Shown here piece after piece: positions 1 to 10,285 of a stretch of 64,000 nucleotides of DNA; within the stretch, counting starts at the first letter, position 1, and the number at the start of each line of letters is the position of its first letter. The position numbers and the translations under genes are program-made. The notes beneath the pieces are model-generated. The model worked only from the letters and a program-made list of their open reading frames with translations. It made no database searches and was not told where the DNA came from. The stretch spans positions 1,846,231 through 1,910,230 of the forward strand of contig NC_056529.1 of NCBI RefSeq assembly GCF_019175285.1, in the 5' to 3' direction. Source of the stretch: Sceloporus undulatus (taxonomy: Eukaryota > Chordata > Lepidosauria > Squamata > Phrynosomatidae).

Positions 1-677
1 CGCCCGGCATCTGTGAGGCTGACCAGGCAGGTTCATACCAAGAGAGCTGTTCCTAGTGTTGGGATTTCAAGTCACTACCTTGAATTGAGTCTGGAAAATG
101 GTGGGCCACCTACACAGACCACTCAGTATTGGAGCTAAGCGGGTGCTGGTTAGCCACTGAGCTCCTCGCTCGCTTCCGATGCATGCCTCCAGACACTCCT
201 TGAAGGCTGCTCAATGCAAAGCACGTGGCAATTGTCTAAGCATGATTTAACTAAAGCAGAGCAGACGGGCCTGGGGCAGTCACATCTGGCACACTGGGCA
301 CAGTCGTACAAATGTGCTCTTCACCATTACTGTAGCCACAGTATCACACTGGGTCCCAGCCCTTGAGCCAGGCTTTCCACTAGCCAACAACAACAGAAGG
401 ATAAACCAGGGAGCAGTGAATGGAAATAAGTTTAAAAAGCATGAAATAAGCCCCCACATGGGAAGCATTTCAGTGTTGACTCTGTCTGTTTAAGCCCCCT
501 TTGCCAAATGACAGCCTCGTTTTCCACATGCCCACTTGGCCCACAGACCTCAGTCGCCAGCACCAAAGACAAGCCCTGAACATCTAAAGAGAAGTCCAAG
601 TGCATTTTGCAAGCAGCACAACCTGACAAGTCAGCCCCTGCCGACGTGGGTTGAACCCGCCAGGTAAAGGAACTCAC
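1..677. other. MTSS2 intron 2 (partial)
   Basis: This is the sequence downstream, in the minus-strand sense, of the MTSS2 exon 2 donor. The next MTSS2 exon, which would continue the I-BAR domain, was looked for on the minus strand and not found, so it lies beyond the left edge. Nothing else is recognised in this stretch. Confidence 0.7.
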
Positions 678-739
678 CGCAGTTGGGAGTGAAGTTTGGT
701 TGCCTTGGAGTTGAAATCTTCCCAGATCGGATAGGAACT
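678..739 (-). CDS. MTSS2: MTSS2 coding exon 2
   Basis: The exon is 62 nt, with acceptor AG at 740-741 and donor GTGAGT just below 678. It encodes SSYPIWEDFNSKATKLHSQL plus the first two bases of an Arg codon. The reading phase follows exon 1 exactly, since exon 1 ends on a whole Lys codon. It forms part of the first long helix of the I-BAR domain. Confidence 0.94.
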
Positions 740-3700
740 CTGAAACAGAGAGAAAAAGAAAAGGACAGTTGAACAAACAAGTGACTGCTCTGAATGCACA
801 GACTGAACACACATACACACGCTTTAAAGAAACACAGAACAGCCATCCAAGAGGTCTGACTGAACACCACTACAGCACTGCCATTCCCACTTTAATTCAC
901 CCATCTAGTGAGGATGCCAGTCTCTCTGGCCTCGGCTGGACGGTGTTTGACAGCCAGAAGAGGAACCAGGGCGACCCAGAACTGGCCACCTTCAAGTCTT
1001 CTCAGAATGACAGCCGCCTCAGGGCTCCATCCTGCAAAACAGCATTTCCTCCCCATGCCAAATGATCAGGGAGAGATCAACTGTGATCAAACACCTAGAC
1101 ACCCAAAGAGGTTGGCAGGCTTCAGCACGCTGGCAAAATTCATTCACCGCAGGCACCACAAGGGCCTGGCCTTGCCCATTCTAAGAGGCCTTTAGGAACT
1201 GGTGGCAATGAGCTCCTCAAGGGCTGTGTGATGCTTTGCTGGTTTTTATCTTCCTTCTTTTAATGGATTTGTTCAGAAGGGATTTAATGCTGTGACTTAA
1301 CTCTGTTTTAACAGCAACTTTTTATATACGATGATTTAATTACATTTTAGCATTAGTGAGCAGTTGTGAGTCTTGGTAGAGGAACAAGGCAGGAAATGAG
1401 CAAACGAAGGAGCAAACAGGTCTTTCTCTCTCTCTCTCTCTTGTGCTGCCTCCACCACCAGAGAGGGACTTGTGGGCATAAATGTGGGCAACTGAGGCTC
1501 ATGCCCGCCCACCTGTGACCCCCAAGAGCCCTTCTCCAGGATCACACCTGGCACTTTCGAGGCGGAGGCCCTGACAATGGAGGGCCCCCTAGATCATTCC
1601 CCCCATATTCCAGGCAGCCAGAGAGCCCCCTCCCGCCCCCCCAAAAAAATGTAAAGCATTTTCCATTTCCTGCTGGCCAGATGCCCAAGTCTATTGTAGG
1701 AAAGGATATTTATAACACCTGGGAGAAGAGCAAGACAAAGAGGGTCCAGGTTCCCCTTCCTACACCATTTTGGCTAGCATGGCCTAGCAATGGCCAATGC
1801 CAACGCTGCCACCTCCTCCTCCTCCTCCTTCGTAATTCACGCAGGTTGCCAATGAATCAGCAGAAGAGCTCTTAAGCCCTTATGGCTCCACAAAAAGGCT
1901 TTTATATACACACCAGCAGCCAATGGGGCTGTTTCGACAAGGGAGTTATATGCTCCCTGTAACTGGCTCTGGGTTCAGCATCCTGGCTGCGTTATCGAAC
2001 AGTCTCCAAAGTCAGCCTCATGTAGAGCGCCTTACAGTAGTCCATATGGAATGCAACCAAGGCATGCGTCACCGTGACATCTCAAGAGCGGGTGCAGCTG
2101 GAATACTAAGTGTTAGCTGAGCAAATGCCCTCCTGGCCAGTCAAGTCACCTGAGGGCAGGGAACTATTTGTAGGTCGCTCTAAGAGCAGGGTATAAATAC
2201 TCTGAATGAAATGAAAAACGAAATGTGGGAGCCTGAGATTTCCAGGGGAGCATAGTCCCTGTTCCTTGCGACCAGACAACAGGCAACAAGAGTCCATTTC
2301 CCATCTGAAAGGCAGCCAGGCTCCGTTCTGTGCTGGAAGGGTTCCCTGAGAATGCCAGTTCCTCAGGGCACTCTCTGGACCTCTTAAGGATATCCATATC
2401 CTTAATGGGGATATGATCTTGCCCTTTATTAATATCCTGATTTTTATTAACCTTACAGACCAATCAATCAATTACTAGTCTCCAAGGATCCAGCAGGAAG
2501 AGGGACGGCCTCAAGCCTCCAGCACTCCTTCCCCAAACAGGGCTACCCAACAGTCCTCCGCTACTCCATCTGAAGCCACCATCCTCCTGCAGTTTCTCAT
2601 CCCCTGGTTACAATGCTCAGCAGAAACACACAGACCACAGTTCGTGGGCATCTCCAGAGTAGGCACAATGTGGGCACACACGCACATCCCCTATATCAGG
2701 AATAAGGCGACTTGTTCTACAAATCCTTCGGACGTAGGGCTCTGGAATCCGGCCAGCCTCAGATTCCATCAACCATTCTCTCTCACACACATACACAGAC
2801 ACACTGAACAGTCTTTCAAAGCTCTTCCCAGGTGGCACAAAGGTCCAGCTGACTATCACTTATCACAAATAGTAGCCCTAGCAACAGAGCCATGCCTCCA
2901 AGTGGAGACAGATACGGGTTAATGGAGGAAGAGCGGGAAGACCGAAGGAAAACAGCATGATGGAATACATTGCTTGCTGCGGAGGAAGAGGAAGAGTGAC
3001 TCAGCAGCCAGACTCACTCTGCGCTAAAACAGCCACAAATGGAGTCTTCCTGCCATGGCCTCCCCAATCCTGCACCAAGCAGCCCTCTCCGAAGGATGCC
3101 AGTGAAGCCCCCGGGCACCATTCCCTTAATGGGGCGGTGGGGGGGGGGGGAGATGGCACATGGCCCTTCACGCCCAACCCCTGCAAAAGAAGTGATGCCA
3201 AAATCTGCCAGCACACCAGAGAAAGCCCTTCTACAGTTTCCTGCCAAAATCCAGGAGCAAATGGAGAAGCTGTCCAGCTTCTTAAGGGCTTTTATGGGTC
3301 TGCACCTGGAATTCAGCAGCGTGTGAAAGCAGCAACAGCAGGAAGAAGGGACTGGTTTTGGTGGGCTTCGGAGAGGTGGGGAAACCCTTGCCCCTGGACT
3401 CATCAATGCAGCCCTTCCACTTGCCCCCTTTGCCCCTCTTCTGTTCGGAGGGGGCAGAGAAGCCCACCCTAAATGTAGGGGAGACCCTACTGAGGCCTAG
3501 ATTAGCCCCTCACCCTGCAAGCATGGCCAGCTTTATTTCAGGGTGGCCACTACAGATGTGAGGGTGGCCTGGCAAGACTCCCATCCAGCCAAGGGCTTTG
3601 CCAGTGGTGGCCCTCAGAGCCACGGTTGGCCGGCAGCAGAGCATCCCTTTGCCCATTTGCCATGAACCCCTACCTACCAGGCTCAAACAGCAATATCCGC

Positions 3701-6700
3701 CAAGACAACAAAAACAGATTAAAAAACACATTGGCCCATAGCAACTGCCCCTTACATAAAACACAATGTAGGGCCACGCATTCTGCCAGGATGCGAGTCT
3801 GCCCCCCCCCCCCCCGCAACTCCCTCATCAACCCTCCATTCATTGTAAACCAGCTGCCAATTACTAAACAAGCTTCATTACTGCCATCCCCAAAAATACA
3901 GCAGCTGGCAGTGGTTGCCTTGCCTTGCATTTTAGGCAGGTTAAACAGGGAGAACGACCCCCACCCCAGAGAAAACACAGTATGTAGATATAACAAAATG
4001 TCTGCAGTGGACTTGGAATGACTGGACAGATAGGACTGCTCCTCATTTGTATTTGTCCGTAAGCTTAGTGGAGCCACAAAAGCAACATTCAGCACAAACA
4101 AACAAGACAGGTATGACTGAGTAGCCATATTACAAAACATCAAGCATCTACAGATTTTGTTTTAGAATCAGGAAAGCGAATGCCTTCTGAGATGGAAAAG
4201 GGAAATTAGCTTCTAGGAAGAGACTCTGATCTTTCTGGAAAGAGATGAATGACCTCCAGAATAGACAAATATGACTCGTCCTTATCGCAAGGGAATGTGC
4301 TTTGTTCTAACATTCACAGTGAAAATGGTTTAACAAAGGAGAAGCAAAACATTCTCTTTAGGAAACGAAGGCTGCAACTTGAGGAGGAATAAAGGAAGAA
4401 GAACTGAAGCCAAGAAATGGCTGAGGAAGCCAGGGCCGGCCTCTTCCTCTCAAGTGGCAAAAAGCGCCCACCCTCCGCAGGCAGGACCCACAAGCACCAG
4501 TCCCCCCTCGACCCAGGAGGCCTCCCAGTGCCACCATTCCCACCCAGTGCCACCATTCCCACCCACCATTCCCACCCACATAGAAAATCTCTTTTGTACC
4601 AATCAAACACAGTACCTCTGAAGCAATCCACATATGAACCAGTGGGCAAATCATCCGACCCGAGTTACATTGGCACTTTTTTGTTTGAAAGGTAAAGTAA
4701 TAACTGTTGTTTGGTGCCTTCAAGTTGTTTCCAAATTATGGTGACCCTAAGGCAACCCTGTCACTGGGTTTTCTGGGGCTGAGAGTGTGTGACTCACCCA
4801 ATGGACTTCCATGGCTGAGTGGGGAACCAAACCCTGGCCTCTAGAGTTGTAGTAAGACACTAGTGTAGCGTAGTGGTTTCCATGGTTCACTTCACACTCG
4901 ACCATGAAACCCACTGGGCTAGTCACACTTCCTCAGCCTCAGGGGAAAGCAATGGCAAACCTCCTCTGAACAAATCCTGAACAAGTCCAGGGTTGCTGTA
5001 AGTTGGAAGCGACTTGAACACACACTCACACACAAACCACTATTTATGAGGGTCACGTTGGTTCTCATGAACCAAATAAAACCCTCCATTCTTGGATGCA
5101 ACTGCCACTTCCTGCTGCCCTTCTCCTGCCGCAGCCAGCATCACCCCAATCCATGAAAGTGGCAGGGGCTCCTCACATCCAAAGAGCAGTGAATCCACTC
5201 TGGGTTTCACACTCTCTGCCCCTATGCCCCATGTGCAATACCACAGATAGGAGCCTGGATGCTATGCACTGACAGAGGGGTTGCGTTGCCACATCTGCAC
5301 AATGTTCCTTCCCCACGTTTCTGGGTGATGCTGGACCCAAACCACAAGCAGAGTATTAGCAGATAGCTTCCAGTTCCACACACAGACCTTGTCCTCCCCC
5401 CACCAACAGTGGAGAATGTGCAGACTTCCAAGCACTGCTGTATTGCAACTCCCATCATCTTTGCAGCATGGCTATGTTGGCTGAGGCTGGTGGGAGCTGT
5501 GGTCGAGCCACAAGGCCAGGGATTGCCCTAACTTTCTGAGTAGAAAGAGTGACAACAAAGTGAGGGGGGGGACCCACCTTGCAGACCCCCAACCGGGATC
5601 CCATCAGCAACCACTGTTTATCAAGAATGCTAAAATTCACCAAACAGGGAGAGGCAGAAAAATTGGAAAGGAAAGGAAGAAGCAGCAACAGACAGGAGGA
5701 AAAAAGTGGGTCATGGTGATTAGGAAGCCTATATTTAAAGCAAAAGAGAACATGGTTTGAATCCCCTTTCCCTCCCGAATGTAAAATGCACAGATCAGAG
5801 GGAAGGAAAAGGGGAGGTGGGAGAGGAAGAGGGGCAGAGAGTAAATGGAGGGGGGCTGGAAGAGCCCTGGGGCTGACATAGCGCCCCCCCCCTATCAAAG
5901 GGGCTTTGGTAGCCCCCTCAGGTTACCAAAGGCGGCCTGAGCCAGTCAAAGGAGTGGGGAAGAGATTTAGGAGTGCCCCTAGCTTGGGGGGGGGGGTCTC
6001 CTCTCCTGCCCCACCTCCTTCCCCCCCCAAAAAAAGCTCCCCATGGGGGGCAGGAGAGAAGACCCACCAAAATTTCACTGTCAGGCATTAAATGTGGGAT
6101 GGCTTTGCTTGGCGGCTCCCAAAATCACCCAAGGCATGTTGCAAGAAAATCCAGGCTTGAAGGGAGTTTCTGGCAAGATCCCTTCCTTGCCTCAAACCCC
6201 AATGGGGTAGTGGCTACCCATGGCTCCTTGTGGGTCAACAAAACCTACCTGTCAATTCCAGGTACAGCTGCTGGCAAGAAGGCCTTTCCTTCTTGTAGAG
6301 CCTGAGGGTAAGCCCCCCATGAGGCTACTTAGGGGGCAGGGGGTGTCCTGTTTGAAAACCAGCCCATCCTGGGAGGGGCTGCCCCCATTAAAGCTCACCC
6401 ACCCAGCAAGAAGAGCGGCCATCTTAAATCCCCAGAGGGGGCCCAGGAGGAAGACGGCCTCAGCAGAATGGGAGGAAATGGGGCAGGGGGACCCCTCCCC
6501 AATGATCCAAAAGCCCCGCCCCACAGCCCAGCAGGGGGCTTTACAGGTTTTGGGATGGGGGGGAAGTGTCCCCCCCCCCCCCAGTTTCTTTTTGGTCTTT
6601 TTTTTTGGGCCTTCCCCCCCCGCCCCCCCCCCAAAAGGGACCCACAATTGAGGCTGGGGTCTTTTCCTCCACTGCAAAGGAGGAAAGGGACTGGGGTCCG

Positions 6701-8096
6701 CACCTTCTCCTGCTCAAATAAACATATCAGACTTCAAGATGCCACAGGACTCCTTTTCCCTTTCCACAATGAAGCTGACTGCCTTTCTGGACCATTTGTT
6801 ACATCCTCTTCTGGGTTTGTTTGTTTTTTGAGGGGAGGCATAACAACAACAACAACAACAACTTTCTCACCTCCCCCTCCCCATGGACTGAGGCGTGGGA
6901 ACAACCACAATCAACAGACAAACAACATCAGTTAAAAGACAAGCAATAATAACATCCCCCCCCTCTCCGGTTGTGTTATTTAATTCATTGCCACCCCACC
7001 TTTGCTCCAACGGGGCTCCCAAGGCGGCTTACAACAGCGCCACCCAACCAGCCCCTGTTCCGAAATGCCCTTCATTCTGGAAACAATGAAACATCCTTTC
7101 AAAACCCAGTGTCAAGGATAGATAGCAAGGCACACGCGACACACACGTACGAAGGCGCCGACTACTTGTTCCTTCGCCTCCAGGCGGACGGGAGCCTGCC
7201 CCAGGGGTGCTCTGCTCCTGCCAACGCTGGGACCCGACGTCTCCCCGCCCGCCTGGCCGAGTGGGTGGCCCTGGGGGCATTCCTGCCTGGCAGAAGAGAG
7301 CTGGACCCTCGGGCCCTTCCCTCTCCATGACTCTGGGTATCGCTGCCCGGCCGAAGAAGAAGGGGCTGGGCCGGGGCCCTCCTTGGGGCGCCGTGTCCCT
7401 CTGCCCCCCTTCCGGCCCAGAGGGAGCAGGGAAGGAAGGGGGCATCCGCCAGGAAGGCCCCGCTCCTCCTCCTCCTCCTCCTCCTGGAGGGCTCGGGACC
7501 AGAGCTCGGGGTCGGCCCCAGGAGTGGCCCACAGCCAGCGAGGAAGCCCTTGCGGCCGAGGAGTGTCCCGTGTCCCGGGGTGACTCCTGCGCCCGAGTGC
7601 AGGAGGCCCTCCAGAGGGCAGCGGGGCCAGAGGCGCCTGCGGGGTCCCTCCGGGTGAACCCTGGGTCCGGAGGCGGAGGGGAAGGAGGGAGGCACCAGGC
7701 CCTCGGCTTTCCGTGGCCTTGGGTCAGGGGCCCCAGATGCGGAGAGAAGGGCCAGAGGAACCCTCCCTCCAGTGTCCCTCCCCGATATCCCCCCAGCTGC
7801 CCCGAGCAAACCCTTCCCTTCCTTCGCCCCCCTCAGTCGGGGCCAGTCCTGCCGGAGCAGGGGACGAGGAGCCCCTCTCCCTGGCTCCCTCTTCGGCGCC
7901 CAGGCCCCGCCCCCAGCCCCCTTCCGCGGCGCTCTGCACATGCCCAGGGAAGCTCTCCCTCCCTCCTTCCCCGGCCGAAGGGGCTGCGCTTCTCCTGCCT
8001 CCCGCCGCTCACCTTCATGTCGTTGACGATGGCTTGGAAGAGCCCCCCCAGCGCCCCGCACTCCTTCTCCGACGCCGCGGGGCCACAGGCCTCCAT
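678..8096 (-). CDS. MTSS2: MTSS2 (MTSS1L/ABBA) I-BAR domain actin regulator, first two coding exons only
   Basis: MTSS2 is a metastasis-suppressor-1-like protein. Its N-terminal IMD/I-BAR domain binds and bends PI(4,5)P2 membranes, and a C-terminal WH2 motif binds actin; it acts in radial glia and other cells at the plasma membrane. Joining 8096-8013 to 739-678 gives 48 residues plus two bases. They begin MEACGPAASEKECGALGGLF, continue QAIVNDMK, then SSYPIWEDFNSKATKLHSQL, which I recognise as the start of the MTSS1/MTSS2 I-BAR helix bundle. The short start before EKECGALGGLF fits MTSS2, and synteny with VAC14 favours MTSS2 over MTSS1. Relative to the human start as I recall it (METAEKECGAL), there are about five extra residues. 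The gene runs off the left edge. Its promoter is a CpG island. Confidence 0.93.
1990..2090. repeat. probable LINE/SINE-derived fragment
   Basis: The motif CATGTAGAGCGCCTTACAGT followed by AGTCCATATGGAATGCAACC matches, from memory, a dispersed reptile repeat ending (its usual form reads gtagagcgcgttgcagtagtcca). The family assignment is uncertain. Confidence 0.35.
4524..4579. repeat. short tandem repeat, CCCA(GTG)CCACCATTC-like
   Basis: Two complete units and one shortened unit containing CCACCATTCCCA lie in tandem in MTSS2 intron 1. Confidence 0.7.
4704..4858 (-). repeat. tRNA-derived lizard SINE, minus orientation
   Basis: Read on the plus strand, it starts with the inverted SINE tail (TGTTGTTTGGTGCCTTCAAG), passes through ATGGTGACCCTAAGGCAACC, and ends with an inverted tRNA-like B-box region (GGGAACCAAACCCTGG). 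It is shortened internally compared with the copy at 57925-58155. Confidence 0.75.
4860..5035 (+). repeat. tRNA-derived lizard SINE, plus orientation
   Basis: It starts with an A-box-like head (AGTGTAGCGTAGTGGTTTCC), runs through CATGAAACCCACTGGGC and GGCAAACCTCCTCTGAACAA, and ends with GTTGCTGTAAGTTGGAAGCG ACTTG and a CA-rich tail. It lies back to back with the SINE at 4704-4858, giving an inverted SINE pair in MTSS2 intron 1. Confidence 0.78.
5430..5515. repeat. fragment of a foldback element with 'aactcccatcat' motif
   Basis: GCAACTCCCATCATCTTTGC with GGCTGAGGCTGGTGGGAGCT are inverted partial repeats, typical of the recurring element also glimpsed at 16315-16415, 30850-30915, 36655-36715 and 52395-52475. 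Confidence 0.5.
6841..6862. repeat. (CAA)n microsatellite
   Basis: About seven CAA units lie in MTSS2 intron 1. Confidence 0.9.
6966..7035 (-). repeat. LINE 3' end (CR1/L2-like), minus orientation
   Basis: Read on the minus strand it contains GTAAGCCGCCTTGGGAGCCC and GGTGGCAATGAATTAAATAA. This is the usual tail form 'aagccgccttgggtcc...ggcggcaataaataaata' of reptile LINEs. Related tails lie at 10688-10745 (+), 11535-11612 (-) and 63082-63150 (+). Confidence 0.6.
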
Positions 8097-8350
8097 GGCG
8101 CCTGCCTCACCGACAGCCTCCCTCCGCTGCTCTCTCAGGGCCGCCCCCGGGCTCCAGGCCGCGCTGAGCGGCTCCCGCGCTCGGCCCCGACGGACGCCAT
8201 CCCTCCTCCTCTGTCCCTTCCTCTCCCTCAGAATGGCCGCCGCCGAGGAGGAGGGGGAGGGCTCTGGTCACGTGGGCGCGGAGGGAGGGGCGGGGCCGCG
8301 GCGGGGCAGGCGCAGAGATGAACAGGAAGTGGCGCCGGAAGGACGGAGGG
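7120..8350 (-). promoter_or_regulatory. CpG island and promoter of MTSS2
   Basis: This is a strongly CpG-rich block over the MTSS2 first exon and the start of its intron. Upstream of the start codon (above 8096) it contains an E-box CACGTG at 8269-8274 and a GC box GGGGCGGGGC at 8287-8296. No TATA box is evident, which fits a dispersed CpG-island promoter. The transcription start is probably between about 8150 and 8300. Long open frames in this block come from its GC-rich composition. Confidence 0.8.
8013..8096 (-). CDS. MTSS2: MTSS2 coding exon 1
   Basis: The exon is 84 nt, or 28 whole codons, ending NDMK, with donor GTGAG immediately below 8013. The start ATG at 8096-8094 is the only in-frame Met before the conserved EKECGALGGLF block. 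Confidence 0.94.
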
Positions 8351-8639
8351 GGACCCTCCTCCTCAGACGCTCTGGCCCTCTGGGGGGCTCCTCGATGGTC
8401 CATGGCCTCACCCTCAGGCCTGGCAAGGCCTCTATCCCGAGTCTCTCTCGCTGTTTGGGGGGGACCAGCCTCAGCCCCGAAAACCCTGAGAGAGAGAGAC
8501 CCACAGGCACCAAAGGCTCTCCTTCTTAAAGCTGGGGCTCAGGACACTTTGGGGGAGACATAGAGAGAGAGAGAGAGGGGGGGGTCTAAACACAATACAC
8601 ACACACACATAAATATCTCTCTCCCAAACTAGTTTGAGA

Positions 8640-8714
8640 GAAAGGAGTCAGACTATATCAATATATATATATATATATATCCCCCATATATATATATATA
8701 TGTGTGTGTGTATC

Positions 8715-8758
<44 letters not shown>

Positions 8759-8800
8759 CCCAAACTAGTCTGATATATATGTGTGTGTGTGTGTGTCTGA
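8640..8800. repeat. compound (AT)n/(TG)n microsatellite
   Basis: Two long AT runs are interrupted by CCCCC and by TG runs. Short flanking words such as CAAACTAGT and TCAGACTATAT recur on each side. The perfect AT runs are self-complementary. Confidence 0.92.
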
Positions 8801-8855
8801 ACACAGAACAAGAGGCTACCCTCAGGACAGAAGATGGTCCGCTCAGGATCCCATA

Positions 8856-8948
8856 ACAAACTCCAACTCCCAGAATTCCATAGCCATGAGCCAGGCAACA
8901 AGTTAAAGTGGCACCAAACTGGGTTATTTCTCCAGTGTGGATGCTGCC
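8856..8948. repeat. half copy of a foldback MITE (GGCTGCATCCACACTGGAG family)
   Basis: It contains AACTCCCAGAATTCCATAGC and ends CCAAACTGGGTTATTTCTCC AGTGTGGATGCTGCC. This matches one arm of the more complete copy at 60897-61050. Confidence 0.72.
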
Positions 8949-9489
8949 TGAGATTGCAGTGGGCCTCCTTGGAGGTCTTTAAACAGAAGTGGCATGTTCC
9001 TGCTTGGCAGAAGGGGGTCCGAACAGGTGGCCCTCATGGCCCCCTCCAACTCTTTTTAAGACTCAGGATTTTCTATGAAGATTTTCCATTAATCCCCCCC
9101 TCAAAAAAACAAAAACAAACCCCAATCAATCAAGTCAGCTGGGCTTTGCATTTTCCATGCCTTGCAATTGAGAGGTACATTGCAATCGCAGCCTGGTTTT
9201 AGAAATCCTCTCCACAAAAACACCCCACGCCTGTCTTCGCCCCAAGAGCACTCCCAGGGCTGCAGGGGCATCCAGGAAACCTATGGCAGCTTGTGGATGA
9301 TGGGAGGGGTTCGCCTCCATCTTTCCTGCTGAAGGCCAACCAGCCCCTGCCCTTTCTTGGTGTCCTTCCCAGGCAGAAGGTCCCATTGGCCCCATTTGAT
9401 GGGCCTGGAGTGGGTTTGGGTCCAGCGCAGGAGGTCAGTGTGGAATGGGATGCAGCCAAAGGAGACGCCTGCTTGTGGGGCAGGAATGG

Positions 9490-10119
9490 GGTTGAGTTTC
9501 CCATGATCCTTTTATTTCAACAAGGGACATTTTTACAATAGTACAAAGATGCCCTCAGGCTACAAATCTCATTGGTCCAAGATCTGTCTGTCCATGTACA
9601 CATAATGCAGGGGGCAGGGGCTGGACTTTTAAGGCTGTGCACCCACAGACGTGATTGGGGTGGCCCTGCTGGGGTCCTTTTGCACGTCGCAGGTGTCGGT
9701 CGCATGCACAAGGACCGGCGTGCCAGGTGAGAGAGCAAACAGGTGCCCAGGCCAGTCTGGCAGAGGGGGCCACAAAAGACCTGCCTCCCCAGAGGCTGCC
9801 TTTCCATCCCACTGGCCTTTCTCCCAACTGTGATGGTCACAGCAAGGCTATGGCCATTGTGTGACCGCTGCAAGGCAAGGTCCTGAGGAAAGGCAAGGAC
9901 TGGCCCCCCACCAGCTCCGTCCTCATGAAGAGCAGCCCCTCCATTGGGGGCAAACGGGGGCCGGTTGCTGAAGGCCAGGGTGCTCCTTGGCCACATGCCC
10001 ATGGCTGCCCTTTTACCTCCACATTGTTCCCAAGTATGGAAGCAACACTGCTCTGGCCACCCACTTTCTCTGTGCCCCCTGGCAGGGAAGGAGGGGGTGA
10101 CTGGCCGGCCGGCCGGCCT
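9490..10119 (-). other. VAC14: VAC14 3' UTR
   Basis: About 620 nt of non-coding sequence lie between the VAC14 stop codon and the poly(A) signal at 9516-9511. The exact cleavage site is inferred to lie 10-25 nt past the signal. Confidence 0.7.
9511..9516 (-). terminator. VAC14 polyadenylation signal AATAAA
   Basis: TTTATT on the plus strand reads AATAAA in the sense of VAC14. It lies about 600 nt beyond the stop codon and is the first canonical hexamer seen after it. Confidence 0.7.
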
Positions 10120-10285
10120 TCAGAAGACTGCCCTTCGGTCCAGGTTCTCTCCCCGGGCGGCTCGCTGGTGCCGGACCTGCAGGTGTTTGTCCTGGACTTT
10201 CTCAAAGTGCTGCAGCAGCTCGGCGTAGTCGATGGGGGTGTTAGTGGCAGCCTTCTTGAACCCGAGGCCGGTCTTTGAGCTGTCC
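10120..10285 (-). CDS. VAC14: VAC14 coding exon 19 (last)
   Basis: It encodes residues 736-790 and the stop TGA at 10122-10120. It carries the conserved block [13 protein letters not shown] and ends ENLDRRAVF. Acceptor CAG precedes GGACAGC at 10285. The C-terminus has G-E-N-L-D where the human protein has the internal PDZ-binding sequence G-D-H-L-D. Confidence 0.96.

Larger units (their letters stand above)
740..8012 (-). other. MTSS2 intron 1
   Basis: This is a 7.3-kb first intron. It holds a short TC run (1425-1441), a LINE-like fragment near 1990-2090, homopolymer G and C runs (near 3131 and 3804), a pair of opposed SINEs (4704-5035), a CAA run (6841-6862), a LINE 3' tail (6966-7035), and the start of the CpG island from about 7120. 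No coding exon was recognised inside it. Confidence 0.75.
8351..9489. other. intergenic gap between MTSS2 promoter and VAC14 3' end
   Basis: The gap of about 1.1 kb holds a compound AT/TG microsatellite (8640-8800) and a MITE fragment (8856-8948). Nothing is recognised in 8950-9489. Confidence 0.75.

Noticed and set aside
4863-4960. A tRNA gene
   Set aside because: A- and B-box-like words belong to SINE heads; no cloverleaf with an anticodon stem could be formed. The same applies at 26790, 54415 and 62270.
7207-8529. 440-codon plus-strand open frame (and a 299-codon frame on the other strand)
   Set aside because: Both lie in the MTSS2 CpG island, where stop codons are scarce. They are proline-, arginine- and serine-rich with no family, and overlap the real exon 1 in another frame.
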